Numbered from the stretch's first letter, positions 37,205-49,821 are shown. The stretch is 64,000 nucleotides of DNA from Hemibagrus wyckioides (GCF_019097595.1 NC_080723.1:12376511-12440510), one strand, 5' to 3'. The notes: generated by a model not told the origin, from the letters alone. Made by a program: numbers and translations.

Positions 37205-39095
37205 GTGGAACCGGGCCTTGTCCGACCCATTGTTTATACTGTTGTTAGCCTTGCAATTGCTAGTGGTCGCTGGCTTGGTGAGAGCCCAGACTTGTCCATC
37301 CGTCTGCTCTTGCAGTAATCAGTTCAGTAAGGTCATCTGTACGCGTCGTGGCCTGCGAGATGTACCAGATGGTATCTCTACAAACACCAGGTACCTAAAC
37401 CTACAAGAAAATTTAATCCAGGTGATCAAAGTAGACAGCTTCAAGCACTTACGTCACCTGGAAATCCTGCAGCTCAGCAAGAACCATATCCGTAGCATTG
37501 AGATAGGAGCCTTTAATGGGTTGGCCAGCTTAAACACACTGGAACTCTTCGATAACAGGTTAACTACAATACCTAATGGAGCATTTGAGTATCTGTCAAA
37601 ATTAAAGGAGTTATGGCTGAGGAATAATCCCATTGAGAGCATACCAGCCTATGCCTTCAACCGGGTGCCCTCCCTGAGAAGACTGGATTTGGGTGAGCTG
37701 AAAAGGCTCTCCTATATTTCTGAAGGTGCTTTTGAAGGCCTAAGCAACCTGCGTTACCTGAACCTTGGCATGTGTAATCTAAAGGAGATCCCTAATCTCA
37801 CACCTCTGGTACGCTTAGATGAGCTGGAGATGTCAGGAAATCAGCTTTCAGTTATACGTCCAGGTTCTTTCAAAGGCCTTGTCCACTTGCAAAAACTGTG
37901 GATGATGCATGCTCAGATCCAGACAATTGAAAGGAATGCCTTTGACGATCTTCAGTCACTTGTGGAGCTGAATTTGGCTCATAATAACCTTACCCTGCTC
38001 CCTCATGACCTATTCACTCCGTTGCACCATTTGGAGAGGGTGCACTTGCACCACAATCCGTGGAATTGTGACTGTGACATTCTCTGGCTTAGCTGGTGGC
38101 TAAAGGAAGTGGTACCAGCCAACACCAGCTGCTGCGCTCGCTGCAGTACCCCTGCAAGCCACAAGGGAAGGTACATTGGTGAGTTGGATCAAAATTATTT
38201 CCACTGTTATGCACCTGTCATTGTGGAGCCACCTGCTGATTTAAATGTGACAGAGGGCATGGCTGCAGAACTAAAATGCCGAGCAAGTTCACTGACATCA
38301 GTCAGTTGGATTACACCCAATGGGTCAATCATGACTCATGGAGCATACAAAGTACGCATTTCGGTTCTGAATGATGGGACATTAAACTTTACAAATGTCA
38401 CAATGCAGGACACAGGGACATATACATGTATGGTTAGCAACTCAGCAGGCAACACCACTGCCTCTGCTACACTAAATGTATCATCAACAGAGAACAGCAG
38501 TTTCAGCTACTTTACCACAGTGACAGTAGAGACGATCGAGCCAACCAATGATGAAGGGCACACAATAGTACACCAGAAAGTGGGTCCAACTCCTTCTTCT
38601 GGAGTGTGGGAGACATCTTCTGCACCTTCATCAACCACCACCACAACAACCCGAACACAAGTCTCCACCAAGGCCACAGAAAAAACATACACCATCCCAG
38701 TCACAGCACTGGGAGATGGCTCCCTCAACACCCTAGATGAGGTGATGAAGACCACTAAGATAATCATTGGCTGCTTTGTGGCCATCACACTAATGGCTGC
38801 AGTTATGCTCATCATCTTCTACAAAATGCGCAAACAACATCACCAGCAGAATCACCATGCACCAACACGAGCCATGGAGATCATTACTGTGGATGAGGGC
38901 TGCATGACTGCTAGACCAACCATGGAGGATCATCTGACTATGCCACCACTTGAGCATGAGCATCTTAACCACTACAATACTTACAAGACAACATACAATC
39001 ATGCATCCACCATTAACTCTATACACAGCTCTGCACACGAACCTTTGCTTATTCGGGCCAGCTCAAAAGACAATGTACAAGAAACCCAGATCTGA
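37152..39095 (+). CDS. lrrc4c: Leucine-rich repeat-containing protein 4C (netrin-G ligand 1)
   Basis: A postsynaptic adhesion protein of excitatory synapses whose LRR face binds netrin-G1 and whose C-terminus binds PSD-95-type PDZ proteins (known for the family). The 647 residues show: hydrophobic signal segment about 27-45 ending VRA|Q; LRRNT with Cys48, 52, 54 and 63; about nine LRRs from 77 to 300; LRRCT about 302-352 with Cys306, 308, 327, 328, 331 and 352; one Ig domain about 354-443 with Cys376 and Cys426 and the DTGTYTC motif; a Ser/Thr-rich stalk; a transmembrane helix about 536-557; and an 90-residue tail ending ETQI, the PDZ ligand. N-glycosylation sites include N279, N324, N365, N390, N412, N415, N434 and N442. 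The tetrapod protein is about 640 residues, so this is full length and unbroken. An in-frame TGA directly precedes the start, so no longer N-terminus exists; Met5 is an alternative start. LRRC4 and LRRC4B are the nearest alternatives, but the LRR and tail text fits 4C. Confidence 0.97.
   Translation: MLNKMTFFPQQQTMRGPRWNRALSDPLFILLLALQLLVVAGLVRAQTCPSVCSCSNQFSKVICTRRGLRDVPDGISTNTRYLNLQENLIQVIKVDSFKHLRHLEILQLSKNHIRSIEIGAFNGLASLNTLELFDNRLTTIPNGAFEYLSKLKELWLRNNPIESIPAYAFNRVPSLRRLDLGELKRLSYISEGAFEGLSNLRYLNLGMCNLKEIPNLTPLVRLDELEMSGNQLSVIRPGSFKGLVHLQKLWMMHAQIQTIERNAFDDLQSLVELNLAHNNLTLLPHDLFTPLHHLERVHLHHNPWNCDCDILWLSWWLKEVVPANTSCCARCSTPASHKGRYIGELDQNYFHCYAPVIVEPPADLNVTEGMAAELKCRASSLTSVSWITPNGSIMTHGAYKVRISVLNDGTLNFTNVTMQDTGTYTCMVSNSAGNTTASATLNVSSTENSSFSYFTTVTVETIEPTNDEGHTIVHQKVGPTPSSGVWETSSAPSSTTTTTTRTQVSTKATEKTYTIPVTALGDGSLNTLDEVMKTTKIIIGCFVAITLMAAVMLIIFYKMRKQHHQQNHHAPTRAMEIITVDEGCMTARPTMEDHLTMPPLEHEHLNHYNTYKTTYNHASTINSIHSSAHEPLLIRASSKDNVQETQI
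38641..38671 (+). repeat. Threonine-codon run in the stalk of Lrrc4c
   Basis: ACC/ACA codons give six consecutive threonines (residues 495-500) just before the membrane-proximal part. This looks like a small in-frame expansion relative to the tetrapod protein as I remember it. It lies in an O-glycosylatable linker and should be tolerated. Confidence 0.6.
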
Positions 39096-41235
39096 ACTCT
39101 TTTTCATAATGGTAAAAAAAAAAAAAAAAAAAAAAAACAACTCAAAACAAACTAAAAGAAAAATATCTGACATTTTCAATCTAAAGAAAATGGCTCAAGG
39201 TACTGATGATATGGAAGTCCATGAGCAACAAAAAGCGAATGATGAAGGCAATTCAATGACTGTGGGCGCTAGGGTATGTTAATTGTTTCAAAGTGTCTTT
39301 ACCTAACAGAAGTTATTTATTTATGAAAAACTCTATTGTGGTTATTTCAAGACAAAAAAAACATTCTGCAATTATTTTTCCAGCAATCATTACACCATGT
39401 TTTTTTTTTAGGATTGGTAAGAATGGTTGGTTTACTAATATGTTTTAAAACTCTCAATCCTCACAATCTTTCATTTCATACTATGTGCTGATTCAGTAAG
39501 TTGTTCATGCCTAACTATGAAATTTCCTTCTTGATTGTCATGATTTATTTATTTATTTTATAAGTCACCACTTTTAAAATCCCTGCATGCCAGTTTAGAA
39601 GCAACTGTACCACACCAAGCATCCTAATGACCAGCTGCTAATTCCAATGAATTTCCTGCTTGATTAGAGCTGATCATGTCATTGTCAGAACATATTGCTC
39701 TGGTTTTGATTAAATCAGATGTGTGGTTGGCTTTTCCATCTCTGAGTTTGGTGACAACCATGCCATTATTTAAAAACAGGTGGATTTTCTGTCAAATATA
39801 TGCATTATAGTTTGGGTGGAAGGTGAAAATTTAGGCATAATATAAACCAAATGTGCTTAATAGCAATTTGGAAGGAATGCTTGTGCTTTATCCTAAAACT
39901 TGATAATCTTAAAATTCTCCTGTATCATCTAAATTATTTCTTTCATCTAAAGAAATATCTGAATGATGTCAGTACCCCCAAATTTTACCCTACAGAGATC
40001 ACTGTGCATTTCCATAAAGTATTTTCCCAGTTGTACCTGTTTGTACCTGTTGTTCAAGATTCCTTCACCTTGACAAGTTGACAAAAGTCATTCAAGATTA
40101 ATCACAGTTGAACATTTTTTCCACTTTTCCCACCACATTTTGCCTATAGTATTCCATTTATGATTGCGTCTCAGACAAAGCATGGATTAGGACACAGGCC
40201 CAAGGAACAATATATATAGCCGTGGCTTCAAGCAGATGTTAGGTTTGCATCTGCCGCATAGATGGCACCATTTCCATTTTAAACAAGTCATGGAGTGTGC
40301 TGAGACACACTTTCAAATACGTCAATCCTGGGAGCCATTCAAAGCCTGATGCATGAATCAATAAGCCATCAATGGGAAGTCAGTGCTAGTGCCCTTCAAA
40401 TCTAATGCTAGCCAAAGATTCCCCAGGTGTCTCTTTATAGATTATGTGAACTGAAACTTTTCCATGCCTCCATTTTTACTGTTAAATTTGTTTAAACAAA
40501 CAGCATCAAAACATTTAAAACAAATTATGCTATGCAATTATGCAATGCATCCCACTGCTGATTAAACGAGTAAGTCTCAAGAAGTCTATAGCCAGAAAAG
40601 CATCCTCCAATAATGCGAAATTATTATAATGAGTTGGCCAACACAGTCACTATGGTAACGAATGACCTTGAGTGAGAAGGTAATAGCTGATGGAGCACCC
40701 ACTGACCTGACAGTTTAATGTATTCAGAGCTAAAGTACATGGAGAGACCCGCATTAGTGCCAAAAGAAGACTCATTTGAAGTGCATTGTTCAGATCATAA
40801 AACCAATCTTGTAACTGTTTAGCAGGTAAACATGTTAACATTAAATTTCCCTCTAGCATACTAAGTCAACGTACACATTGCTTGAACCCAGGAACATGTT
40901 TAATAATTATAAACAAAGTCCCTGCTAGACAACTTCAGTGGGCTCAAAATTATGGCTAAAAAGCATTAGTGATCAAAGCTCAAACATCTATGAGCCTTGA
41001 TCATAGCTTTGATCTGTTCTCAGAGAAGGATGATTATTGTAAAACAAACATTTCCAGTAAGACACACACCTGCACTCAAACACATCACTCACAGGTTCTG
41101 GTGTAGGAAGAAAATCGAATCACACACACACACAAAAATATAGTAATTCCAAAATAATTCAATTTTGGTACATGTAATGTAATAATTCAAAAGTCATAAG
41201 ATCATAATAAAGCTGATTATCCTAAACCTGCTAAC
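39096..41235 (+). other. lrrc4c: Putative 3' untranslated region of lrrc4c
   Basis: A 24-base A run (39114-39137) begins 18 bases after the stop, followed by repeat-poor sequence of moderate GC. Variant hexamers ATTAAA occur at 39709 and 40561; the first canonical AATAAA on the + strand is at 41206-41211, which sets the assumed end. The stretch at about 40140-40470 is notably free of simple repeats and could be a conserved segment. The true end is unknown. Confidence 0.4.
41206..41211 (+). terminator. Candidate polyadenylation signal
   Basis: First canonical AATAAA after the lrrc4c stop. No clear downstream GU-rich element was identified, and variant ATTAAA sites lie closer to the gene. Confidence 0.25.
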
Positions 41236-41239
41236 CCAA

Positions 41240-42095
41240 GCCTAAACATTGGTAAACTATAACAGGAATGGACTCATGAAGCCATGGTTATATAAACATC
41301 TCCTATGTCTGGTAAAGGTATCCATATTTCAAGTGCTACATTTCCAAACCCCATTTCATATTCAGTGATGCCAACCTTGTAAAATTGATGATTATGCTAG
41401 TAATGCCTTGAGATCAGCACATTGTTGTGTGTTTTATCAACTCTTGCTTTGTTTGTGAACTTAGATCATTGTCTTAAAATTCCATTCATATGAAAAGTCT
41501 TTGTCCTTCTGTCTCATAATTGTGCTTTGATTCAATTTTAGTTCTTTCTCAAAAGCTCTATGGTAAATTCTTGTGTGATGGCTTTTTTTTTCCCTTTTGT
41601 CTCATTATGAAAGCATTTGTTTTGTATTGAAGAAGGAGCAAGTGAGTTTTTCTTTGTTCTGCACATTTTTTCTTCTTCTTTAAGAAGGAATGCTGTTCTA
41701 GCGATAGATTTATATAAAATTACATTTTGGGGGAAAAAGGGACTTCAATTTTACATGTGCCAACCTGTTCTAAAAAAAAAAAAAATGAAAAAGAAACGTG
41801 TTGGAAAACACAAAATTGATTTTCATGTAAGCATACTTTCATGACCTTTAAAAAATCAATTATAGAAAAAGGAGTTTGTAGTTCATACACAGAAATATGG
41901 TTACAAATAAACTATTGTTGTTTTTTTCTGTATGACCTGCTTTTTATGGCGGTATCTGAAAGACAGTAAAGAAATTGTTCTTAATAGTACTCAAAAAAAT
42001 TATTTTATAATAATCATAAGGTTGTGTTGCTTCATATGTAAAAGGGTATGTTTAAAACAACAACAAGAAGACTTCTGCTATTACTATAAATAACA
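41240..42095. other. Intergenic stretch, no features seen
   Basis: AT-rich sequence with A and T homopolymer runs; nothing recognised. Confidence 0.5.
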
Positions 42096-42098
42096 ATA

Positions 42099-42110
42099 AC
42101 AACAATAATA

Positions 42111-42172
<62 letters not shown>

Positions 42173-42215
42173 TATTATTATTATTATTAATAATAATATT
42201 ATTATTATTTTTATT
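42099..42215. repeat. (AAT)n array with inverted (ATT)n arm
   Basis: A run of about 24 AAT units (to about 42170) turns into ATT units, back to AAT and again to ATT/TTTTATTA. The array is therefore self-complementary at trinucleotide level and could form a hairpin. Poly-isoleucine frames here are artefacts. Confidence 0.9.
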
Positions 42216-42904
42216 ATAAACACATGAACATGGCAGATGCATATGTGAATAGTAAATGTTTTTGATATTGCAGAATCACTGCTATAGTACAAACTAGACA
42301 ACTAAATATTTTTAATACTTTTCAATAACAATTATTTTAAATATTTATTTCACATACCATTGAGTACAGCATACCTTGCAGAGCATTACCTGAGTACACC
42401 TCGGTAAAAGACAATAACTTCAACTAAATACGGATCTGTACATGAACAATACTGTTCAGTACATGAACCTTCCCTTTCTCCATGCTATAATATTTGCTGT
42501 TTTTAAAGTTTGAAATATTTGTTTTCACTGTGGATCTATTTCACAAACCATTGCTCATGAATCATTTTGTATCCCAAGTATACTAGAATATGATTTCTTT
42601 CAGGTGTACTCTGCAGCCAGGGAGCAGGGAGCATATCATTGTCTAACCCGTGCTGACCAAAAATCTGATGTAGTGTAATATCTCAATTAATTTTGAGATC
42701 CCTTAAAATAAAGTGGAGTGCGCATGAACACAGTAACAACTAAAGACAATTCTGGTCATATCAGGTTCCATATAGATTTGTAAATGTAAGATGTTGGGTT
42801 TGTAGGTTGTTTGTAAATGTCTGTAATATTTTGAGGTGAATGTAGAAAAAGTACTGAACAAACCTGATACAGATTTGAGCAAACTGTACACACAACACGC
42901 ACAC

Positions 42905-42924
42905 AAACACACACACACACACAC
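42905..42924. repeat. (CA)n microsatellite at a transposon edge
   Basis: A short CA array directly abuts the left end of the Tc1-like fragment. Confidence 0.8.
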
Positions 42925-43380
42925 CATGGCACATTATTAGGAACACCTGTATACCTGTATATCAGCCAATCATGATGCAGCAGTGAAATGCTTAAAATTT
43001 ACTTACTGTTCATACTAAATACTAGAATGGGTGAAAAAGGTAATTTCAGTGCTTTTGTCCATGGCATGGTTGTTGGTGCTGTTTGGAGTATTTCAGAAAC
43101 TGCTCTCCTGGGATTTTCACATACAATAGAGATTAAACAGAATGCTGAAAAAAGAATAAAGAACAAAACCTTCAGTGAGCACCATGTTGATAAGTGAGGT
43201 CAGAGGAGAATAGCCAGACTGGTTCAAGTTGACAGAAAGCCTATGGTAATTTAAATAACCACTCAATCCATGGTGCATAACACTTCAGGCCTTGAGGCAG
43301 CTGGGCTATGAAAACAGCAGAAGACCACATCGGATTCCTCCTGTCAGCCAACTGGATAGCAGTTAAAAATTGTTCAAGAA
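42924..43380 (+). pseudogene. 5' fragment of a Tc1-like transposon
   Basis: It opens with GGCACATTATTAGGAACACC, a variant of the terminal sequence of a very common fish Tc1-like family, and then encodes on the + strand MGEKGNFSAFVHGMVVGAVW, ISETALLGFSHT and, after a stop at 43195, GQRRIARLVQVDRKPMV. This is the N-terminal helix-turn-helix half of the transposase. A second stop follows near 43254 and the copy ends at about 43380, before the catalytic region. It adjoins a CA array on its left and trinucleotide arrays on its right. Confidence 0.8.
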
Positions 43381-43399
43381 AAAAAAACAGTAAATTTGG

Positions 43400-43482
43400 T
43401 TGTTGTTGTTGTTGTTATTGTGTCTTCTTCTTCTTCTTCTTCTTGTTCTTGTTACTCTTCTTCTTCTTCTTCTTCTTCTTCT
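43400..43482. repeat. (TTG)n-(TTC)n trinucleotide arrays
   Basis: TTG units (43400-43420) followed by two blocks of TTC units separated by a TTG/TTACTC break, just after the truncated Tc1-like fragment. Confidence 0.85.
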
Positions 43483-44164
43483 CAGAAATCCTAACTGGTC
43501 AATATCAGGCTGTTTACACCTTTTCCCATAGAAGATGTAACACTATTCTACATTTGTTTCTGTAATTCTAAATGATAACGACAAACTAGTTTATGAATGC
43601 AATTTGCCACTTTTTAATATTTTACATTTAAATGCTTTACTGAGCTGCATTATCTGTTGCTACAGTATTTTATTTTCTCAATTTCAGTACTCCTTACATT
43701 TATTGTGAAGGTCAGGCCTTGAATAGAACTTGCCAGTCATGCCTTACACAGAGGACAAACTGTTAAATTGAAGGGCAGGTCAGCAAGGGCTGCACTTACA
43801 CACTCAATTCATGTCAGTGCTTGAGAACTAACCTGGCAGTTGTCTATTTTCTAAATGCAATGTATCCAATTGTATTAAAAGAAAACTTTATTTATTTTCT
43901 TATGTTTATTTCCCCCACCTATTTGATCACTGCCAATTTCCACTCACTTGTTACTTCTTCCCAACCCAGTGTCTTAAGAACAATGATCCTATGCAACATA
44001 TTTACAAAATGAATAACAAAATTGTGTCACACACATTATGTATATCAACATCTTTTTTAGACCACACTGTGGGTCATGTACTGCAACTCCATAATTTAAC
44101 CACATCCACATAATCAGTAATAGGGATTTAGTGCTTCAGGTTGTGTGGTAAAGGGATACAGAGG

Positions 44165-44165
44165 T

Positions 44166-44232
<67 letters not shown>

Positions 44233-44234
44233 TT
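44165..44234. repeat. (TTTA)n tetranucleotide array
   Basis: About 17 TTTA units. Confidence 0.95.
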
Positions 44235-44833
44235 CCTTACTATTTTATACTCTATTTTTTATCAAATTCATTAGATACGAATTTTACATTATGATTAAAA
44301 CCTGACAGGGGTAAATAGTATTCGAGATTATGATTTCTTGAACTTCTAATGTTGCAGTGGCACCAGTCACCTCCAAGCCACTAAGAAATATGAAGCCTCA
44401 CCACAATCTTTATGAATTATGCATCTTCTAAACCATGTTCAAATTTTGGAAACTATCAAGATCATGTGGCATCTCTGAGATTTTCGAGAGGGTTTCTGTA
44501 GCCTAGTGAATATTGCACTCTCTACTACATTACCAATAAGCTATTTGGAGGGCTTCCTTACAAGCCTAGCTATCTATACACAGAAAGAAAGTATAGCAGT
44601 CTCTTAATGTGTTAATTAAATGGTTAATTAAAACCTTTTCAATTTCAGCATCTTTTGAATATAAAGTATTTTGACAGTTTGTGACTTTGCATGTTGATTA
44701 GCTATGAAACATTTAAATACTAACTTGCTGCCACAGCAGCGGGAAGCTATTTAACTGATACTGGGAGAAAATAAGTTTACAAGATAAGACTCAATCAGTC
44801 AAATGTTATTAAATATTCCTATATATTTTAAGA

Positions 44834-44837
<4 letters not shown>

Positions 44838-44895
<58 letters not shown>

Positions 44896-44898
44896 TTC

Positions 44899-44930
<32 letters not shown>

Positions 44931-44931
44931 A
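44838..44931. repeat. (TA)n array followed by (GAT)n array
   Basis: About 28 TA units (to 44893), a short spacer, then about ten GAT units (44900-44931). Confidence 0.95.
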
Positions 44932-46439
44932 AAACTGATAACCACATAAAAAGTGTCACTCTTACTGACAGGTTATAGGATAATGGCATGCTTCCATCTA
45001 GAGGTCCTGACAAATGATGTTCTCTTACACTCTCTGCCATGCTGTTATTCTGAACTCACAAGAGTCTTTTAAGTATTTTCAGAAGTAGTGTACTGTCAGT
45101 AAGGATGTTAGAAAACTTACTTGTAACGTTATCATCCCACATAGTTTGGGTGCCAGGTCTGACTAGTTAGGAAATGGATTATTAAATGAATACTATTGCT
45201 AATTCTGTCACTCCACCGTACTTAACTAGTACACAGTTAGTGAAATAAATATATTAAATTGATTTTAGATTCTGACTTTGAAAGCATTGGATTTAATGTG
45301 TGTGGTTCTGATCCAGAGCTCAAGTGCCTCCAGCTGGCCTTTTGTCTTGTCTATGAATTCCCCACTACACCCCAGACCAGACTGCATGTGCTTCAGATGT
45401 ATTGCCATATACAAAATAGTTGCATATAAACACGAAAGACTGGATGCATCATTTATTTTTCACAAACTTTGTACTTTGATCCATATATGTTTCTTTGCTG
45501 TTGAAGAAAGGGTGTTGGAAACATACTCTTGGGGGGGCAGTTGGGTGTAGTGCAGGTAGTGCACCAGGTTCTTCATTTCCAGGTTCTTCTAGTCCATACG
45601 TGAAGGCATGGATTTGCACAAAGCATGCAAAATGAATATGTTCAAACCCCTCTTTATTATATTATATTATTAAATGTATTGTAATATTAAATGTACCCTA
45701 TGGCCAATGAATATTTCAATCTTATATTAGTGGAGTGTGTAATTTAGAAGAAACTGTTCAGATCCACATTAACACACTAAATCAGGATAGAAGATTTCAA
45801 AGGGCTGCTGCAAGTCATCCAAGAAAAGTGGATCTCACCTTAAATGGTAAATTATGTCACCTACAGTGCTTTCACTAGTAAACCTAATCTAATCCATTTG
45901 TTTGTTTTTGTGCTTGTAATATGTATCATAATTACAGTAGTCCCATTTCCCTCATCCCCATGTGTTTTCCTACAATCATTAATTCCTTTCCTTGTTTAAT
46001 TACACTCATTAATCAATCCAACTATTAGCAACAATGTGCTTCTCACTTCCTTATAGGTAAAATAAATGGGTTGCTCTCACAATAGTACACATATATTCTG
46101 CTGATTTGTAGGCTGTACAATATTCTGAATGCTTATTAAAAGTTTTAGGGGGCATGCAGAAAGAGGGGTGCTAGACGGGGCACTACTGGAAACATTTTTT
46201 TTCTTCATTAACATGGGTGTAATTAGTTTATTCCACACTGAGTGAAACAACATTTTTTTTCATCCAATCATGTGGAAAGGAGATTGTAAGAATGCAATTT
46301 ATCAGCAAATTTTTGCACATATAATATTATTGTTGGCCAAATCAGGCTCAAGTAAGAGCTTTTAACAGCTGAGTTAAGCTGTTCTTGGGATGAAATACTG
46401 ATGAACCACTGCCCTAATCCACTAACCAATTAATAGCCT

Positions 46440-47355
46440 ATTACTAGTCTCCATGGATCGGACTTGTTTGTTCAGCATATCCCACAGATGCTCAAATGGA
46501 TTAAGATCTGGGGAATTTGGAGGCCAATCAACACCTCATACTCATTGTTGTGCTCATCAAACCATTCCTTAACCATTTTTGCTTTGCGGCACAGCATTTT
46601 ATCCTGCTGAAAGAGGCCACAGAGAATACTCAGGGAATACTGTTTCCATGAAAGGGTGTACATGGTCTGCAACAATGCTTAGGTAGGTGGTACATGTCAA
46701 AATAACAATCACATAGATGGCAGGACCCAAGGTTTCCCAGAAGAACATTGTCCAAAGCATGACACTGCCTCTGTCAGCTTGCCTTCTTCCCATATTGCAT
46801 CCTGGTGCCATGTGTTCTGGTGTGTGATGCACACTCACCTGGCCATCCACGTGATGTTAAAGAAAACTATCAGACCAGGCCAAATTCTTCCATTGCTCCA
46901 TGGTCCAGTTCTGACCCTCACATGCCCATTGTTGGCGCTTTCGGTGGTGCACAGGGGTCAGCATGGGCACCCTGACTGGTCTGCGGCTATGCAGCCCCAT
47001 ACGTAACAATATATGAAAGGTGTATTCTGACACCTTTCTATCAGAACCAGCATTAACTTCTTCAGAAATTTGAGCAACAGTAGCTCGTCTGCTGGATCGG
47101 TTCACACAGGTCAGCCTTCCCTCCCCATGTGCATCAATGAGCCTTGGCCACCCATGACCCTGTCTCCGGTTCACCACTGTTCCTTCCTTGGACCACTTTT
47201 GATAGATACTGACCACTGCAGACTGGGAACACCCCAACTGTTGAGGACAAACACATCAACTTTAAGGACAAAATGTTCACTTGCTGCCTAATATATCCCA
47301 CCCACTAACAGGTGCCATGATGAGGAAATAATCAGTGTTCTGTCAGTGCTCATAG
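46440..47355 (-). pseudogene. Tc1/mariner-like transposase pseudogene, larger copy
   Basis: On the minus strand the element begins near 47355 with the terminal region of the same family as the copy at 16 kb. An open piece of 126 codons (47237-46857) reads MGCSQSAVVSIYQKWSKEGT, then RRATVAQISEEVNAG and NWTMEQWKNLAWSD, i.e. the second helix-turn-helix and the first catalytic Asp. After a frameshift come HMAPGCNMGRRQA and WETLGPAIYV (46850-46599), then FQQD with the second Asp position (frame of 46675-46472), and in yet another frame PPNSPDLNPFEHLWD with the catalytic Glu near 46505. All three DDE residues can be traced but in three frames, and the copy is cut off at about 46440. Dead. Confidence 0.92.
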
Positions 47356-47360
47356 TGTTC

Positions 47361-47365
<5 letters not shown>

Positions 47366-47391
<26 letters not shown>

Positions 47392-47393
47392 AA
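47366..47393. repeat. (TAAA)n array at a transposon edge
   Basis: About seven TAAA units directly beyond the end of the Tc1-like pseudogene. Confidence 0.85.
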
Positions 47394-47394
47394 A

Positions 47395-49200
47395 GCTAGT
47401 TATTTAGTTATGATTAGATAAATGCTTCTTTAAATATCTGTCTGTGTATAACCATAAGGTGTAAACAAATGCCACAGCTGAGAGAAGAACTTGTAAACGA
47501 AGGATGTTTATAAACCTTTATGATTTTCTGGAGTAAGAAGGTTGTCTTATAAATCAATTCTGTTCGCTACAGCAACTTTATTTAATGCTGTGCAATACTT
47601 TAGATCCAGCCTGCTGGGTGAGACACTTAAAACAATTCTTAAAATAGCAGTTTCTCTGTGTGACATGCTTGGTGTTTCAGCCAGAATTGGACTTAATTCT
47701 GCAGATTTGTGTCCACTAGTGTCCATGGTCAGTTGCATATAGCATAGATCTTTTTTCATGTCAACCCAATTTTCTTCTGAGCTGAGACCAGAACATGCAA
47801 TATGTGAGGTAAACCAGACTTTTTTCAGCTTGTAATTCTGGCAGAAATTTTATTTCTGCTTGGCTTTTAACTTTTGCAGACAACTTTTCTGAAAGACTGA
47901 GAAATGAGGATCATTGTGTATACAGAAAACTGCAGTAAATCCGAGGGCAAACTGCTCCAAAGTAATGGGATGAAGGTTAATATAAATTTACTGCTGGACA
48001 GAAATATTCATAAACCAGGCTGTTAGTCTTGAGTAGGCGTTTACTCTAACTGATACTACATACATTAAAAATAGCCATAACATCATCCTAATAATAAATC
48101 TGAGCAAAAGATTACTTAAAAACACCATGATCATTTTCATGTACAAATACCATTAGAACAAAATGTTCATAAAAAAAATTGATCAAGTAGCATACTGTAC
48201 AGAGATGAACAATTTAAAGCATAATGCTGTTCATCTACCACCTAACATTCATTCTCTAGGCCAGATTTTGAGCCATTGTTCCTCTTTTCCAGAAACACTT
48301 TTAAACCTCAACAATAAAGAGATTTATTGGTTATATAGGGTTATAAAGGGTTTAAGGGTTTATAATGCCAAATTAATTTTAAGTGGTCAGAGGGATCTTT
48401 TTTTGTTGTGAAAAAATGCAAATTAAAAAAGGATCTCCTATCCCAAAATAAGCTGGGTCTGCATGACAGAAAGTAATAAAATGACAATCATGAAAGTAAA
48501 ATAAAAAACAAACAAAACATTTAGACTGACGGCTACATCCACCATCAGGGCAGCGTGAGGTTAAGCATCTCTATCCACCTTGCATACAGTCTCCTCGGGT
48601 GTATCCAGCCATGACTAGCCTGACTATAAGCAATTCATCAGCCAAACCTGCACAATAATGCAGAGAACACACTGCCATGATGGTGAATATGTCTGGGGCA
48701 GTGGCAGCAGCACTGAGAAGTGATAGCTCAGATCTGGGACAGGTTTGGCAGGTCACAGCTGGATTTCTTTGCCAGTGCCAATTCAACACATTGCCAGTTA
48801 AGGTTCTCCATGGCAGAGCTGGAAAGACCATTGAGACAGGCTGCTCAGGGTGATTGCTATTATAGATGCCTCTCATTTACTACCTTTGATTATTCCCACC
48901 CTGTACAGAAACTGTTCAACTAGGCCACAGACACCTGCTTATGGCCCTAAGATTGCCAGCAAGACCTTGATTTCCAATATTGCTTTCAATAGCGGTTGGA
49001 ACACCCTGATTTGATTCCCCCCATTCAGAATAGCCAACTGAAGACTGTGACCTAGCAATCTAGGAAACACATGAACAGAACAGACCCTAACACATGGTTC
49101 TTCAATTTTATGCCATCTTTGAGCATGTTTCAGGTTATATCCTAACCTAGTCCTGTTTCTCAATACTATGTTGCAAACATTATCCAGATATTTGTTACAA
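47395..49200. other. Intergenic stretch with an unidentified more GC-rich patch
   Basis: Mostly AT-rich. The patch at about 48525-48890 is richer in GC and CT/AG content than its flanks and carries open frames on both strands (101 codons on minus, 67 on plus) that I do not recognise. It may be an old transposon fragment. Confidence 0.35.
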
Positions 49201-49201
49201 C

Positions 49202-49325
49202 CTGTAAGATAGGTTGGGTGTAATAGTGTGCTAGTTATGCACTGTGTTTCTATGAACCTCAGAGTGCCTTATCATTTGGAACTAGAAGTAAGATAGCAAG
49301 AACTTCTCAAGAAAATATGGCTGTA
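49202..49325. repeat. Duplicated block A, first copy
   Basis: The run CTGTAAGATAGGTTGGGTG through TGAACCTCAGAGTGCCTTAT and on to AAAATATGGCTG is repeated with scattered substitutions at 50399-50515. Confidence 0.75.
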
Positions 49326-49740
49326 TATTGTGGTTCTTCATACTCTGGAAGTGATACTGTTTGGTCTTTGTTATGCCTTGGCGTCATTTGTCTTCTAAAT
49401 CCTTTTATCTTCATTAGTTGGGCTGTGATCAGAGTTTTGTTCCACATTGTCCTCTTGCACTGTCACTTCTTCCTCATTGTTCTCTTGATCTAACACTTCT
49501 AAATTGTTAAGTGACACTTTCTGAATGGTTAGATGTCAGCAGGAAAGCTGTGATTAAAATGAAATGCAGCTCAAGCAGGTCAGATCAGTATGTGCAGGTC
49601 AGATTGGAAATTTCTGTCACTTTAAGAATCGTCATCAGGGAAATTTATCACAGCCATTCAATGTCCAAATCGGTCAAAATGGACAAAAAAATTATATCTA
49701 AGGGTTAATGGTAATCGGAGGTAACACACAGAAAGAAGAT

Positions 49741-49821
49741 GAATTGAGCATGGTAAAAATTCCCCAATGCATCAAAGTGAAAAATGCATTTGAAATTCTG
49801 TGTTCAGAAATACATAACTTC

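Larger units (their letters stand above)
43490..46435. other. Intergenic stretch with simple repeats
   Basis: Contains (TTTA)n, (TA)n and (GAT)n arrays listed separately. At about 45533-45590 a short patch, GGGGGGGCAGTTGGGTGTAG followed by a B-box-like CCAGGTTC, resembles a decayed tRNA-type SINE head. No gene recognised. Confidence 0.4.

Noticed and set aside
38507..39282. Other open frames overlapping the 3' part of lrrc4c on both strands
   Set aside because: They overlap a conserved coding exon in other frames and have no recognisable content.
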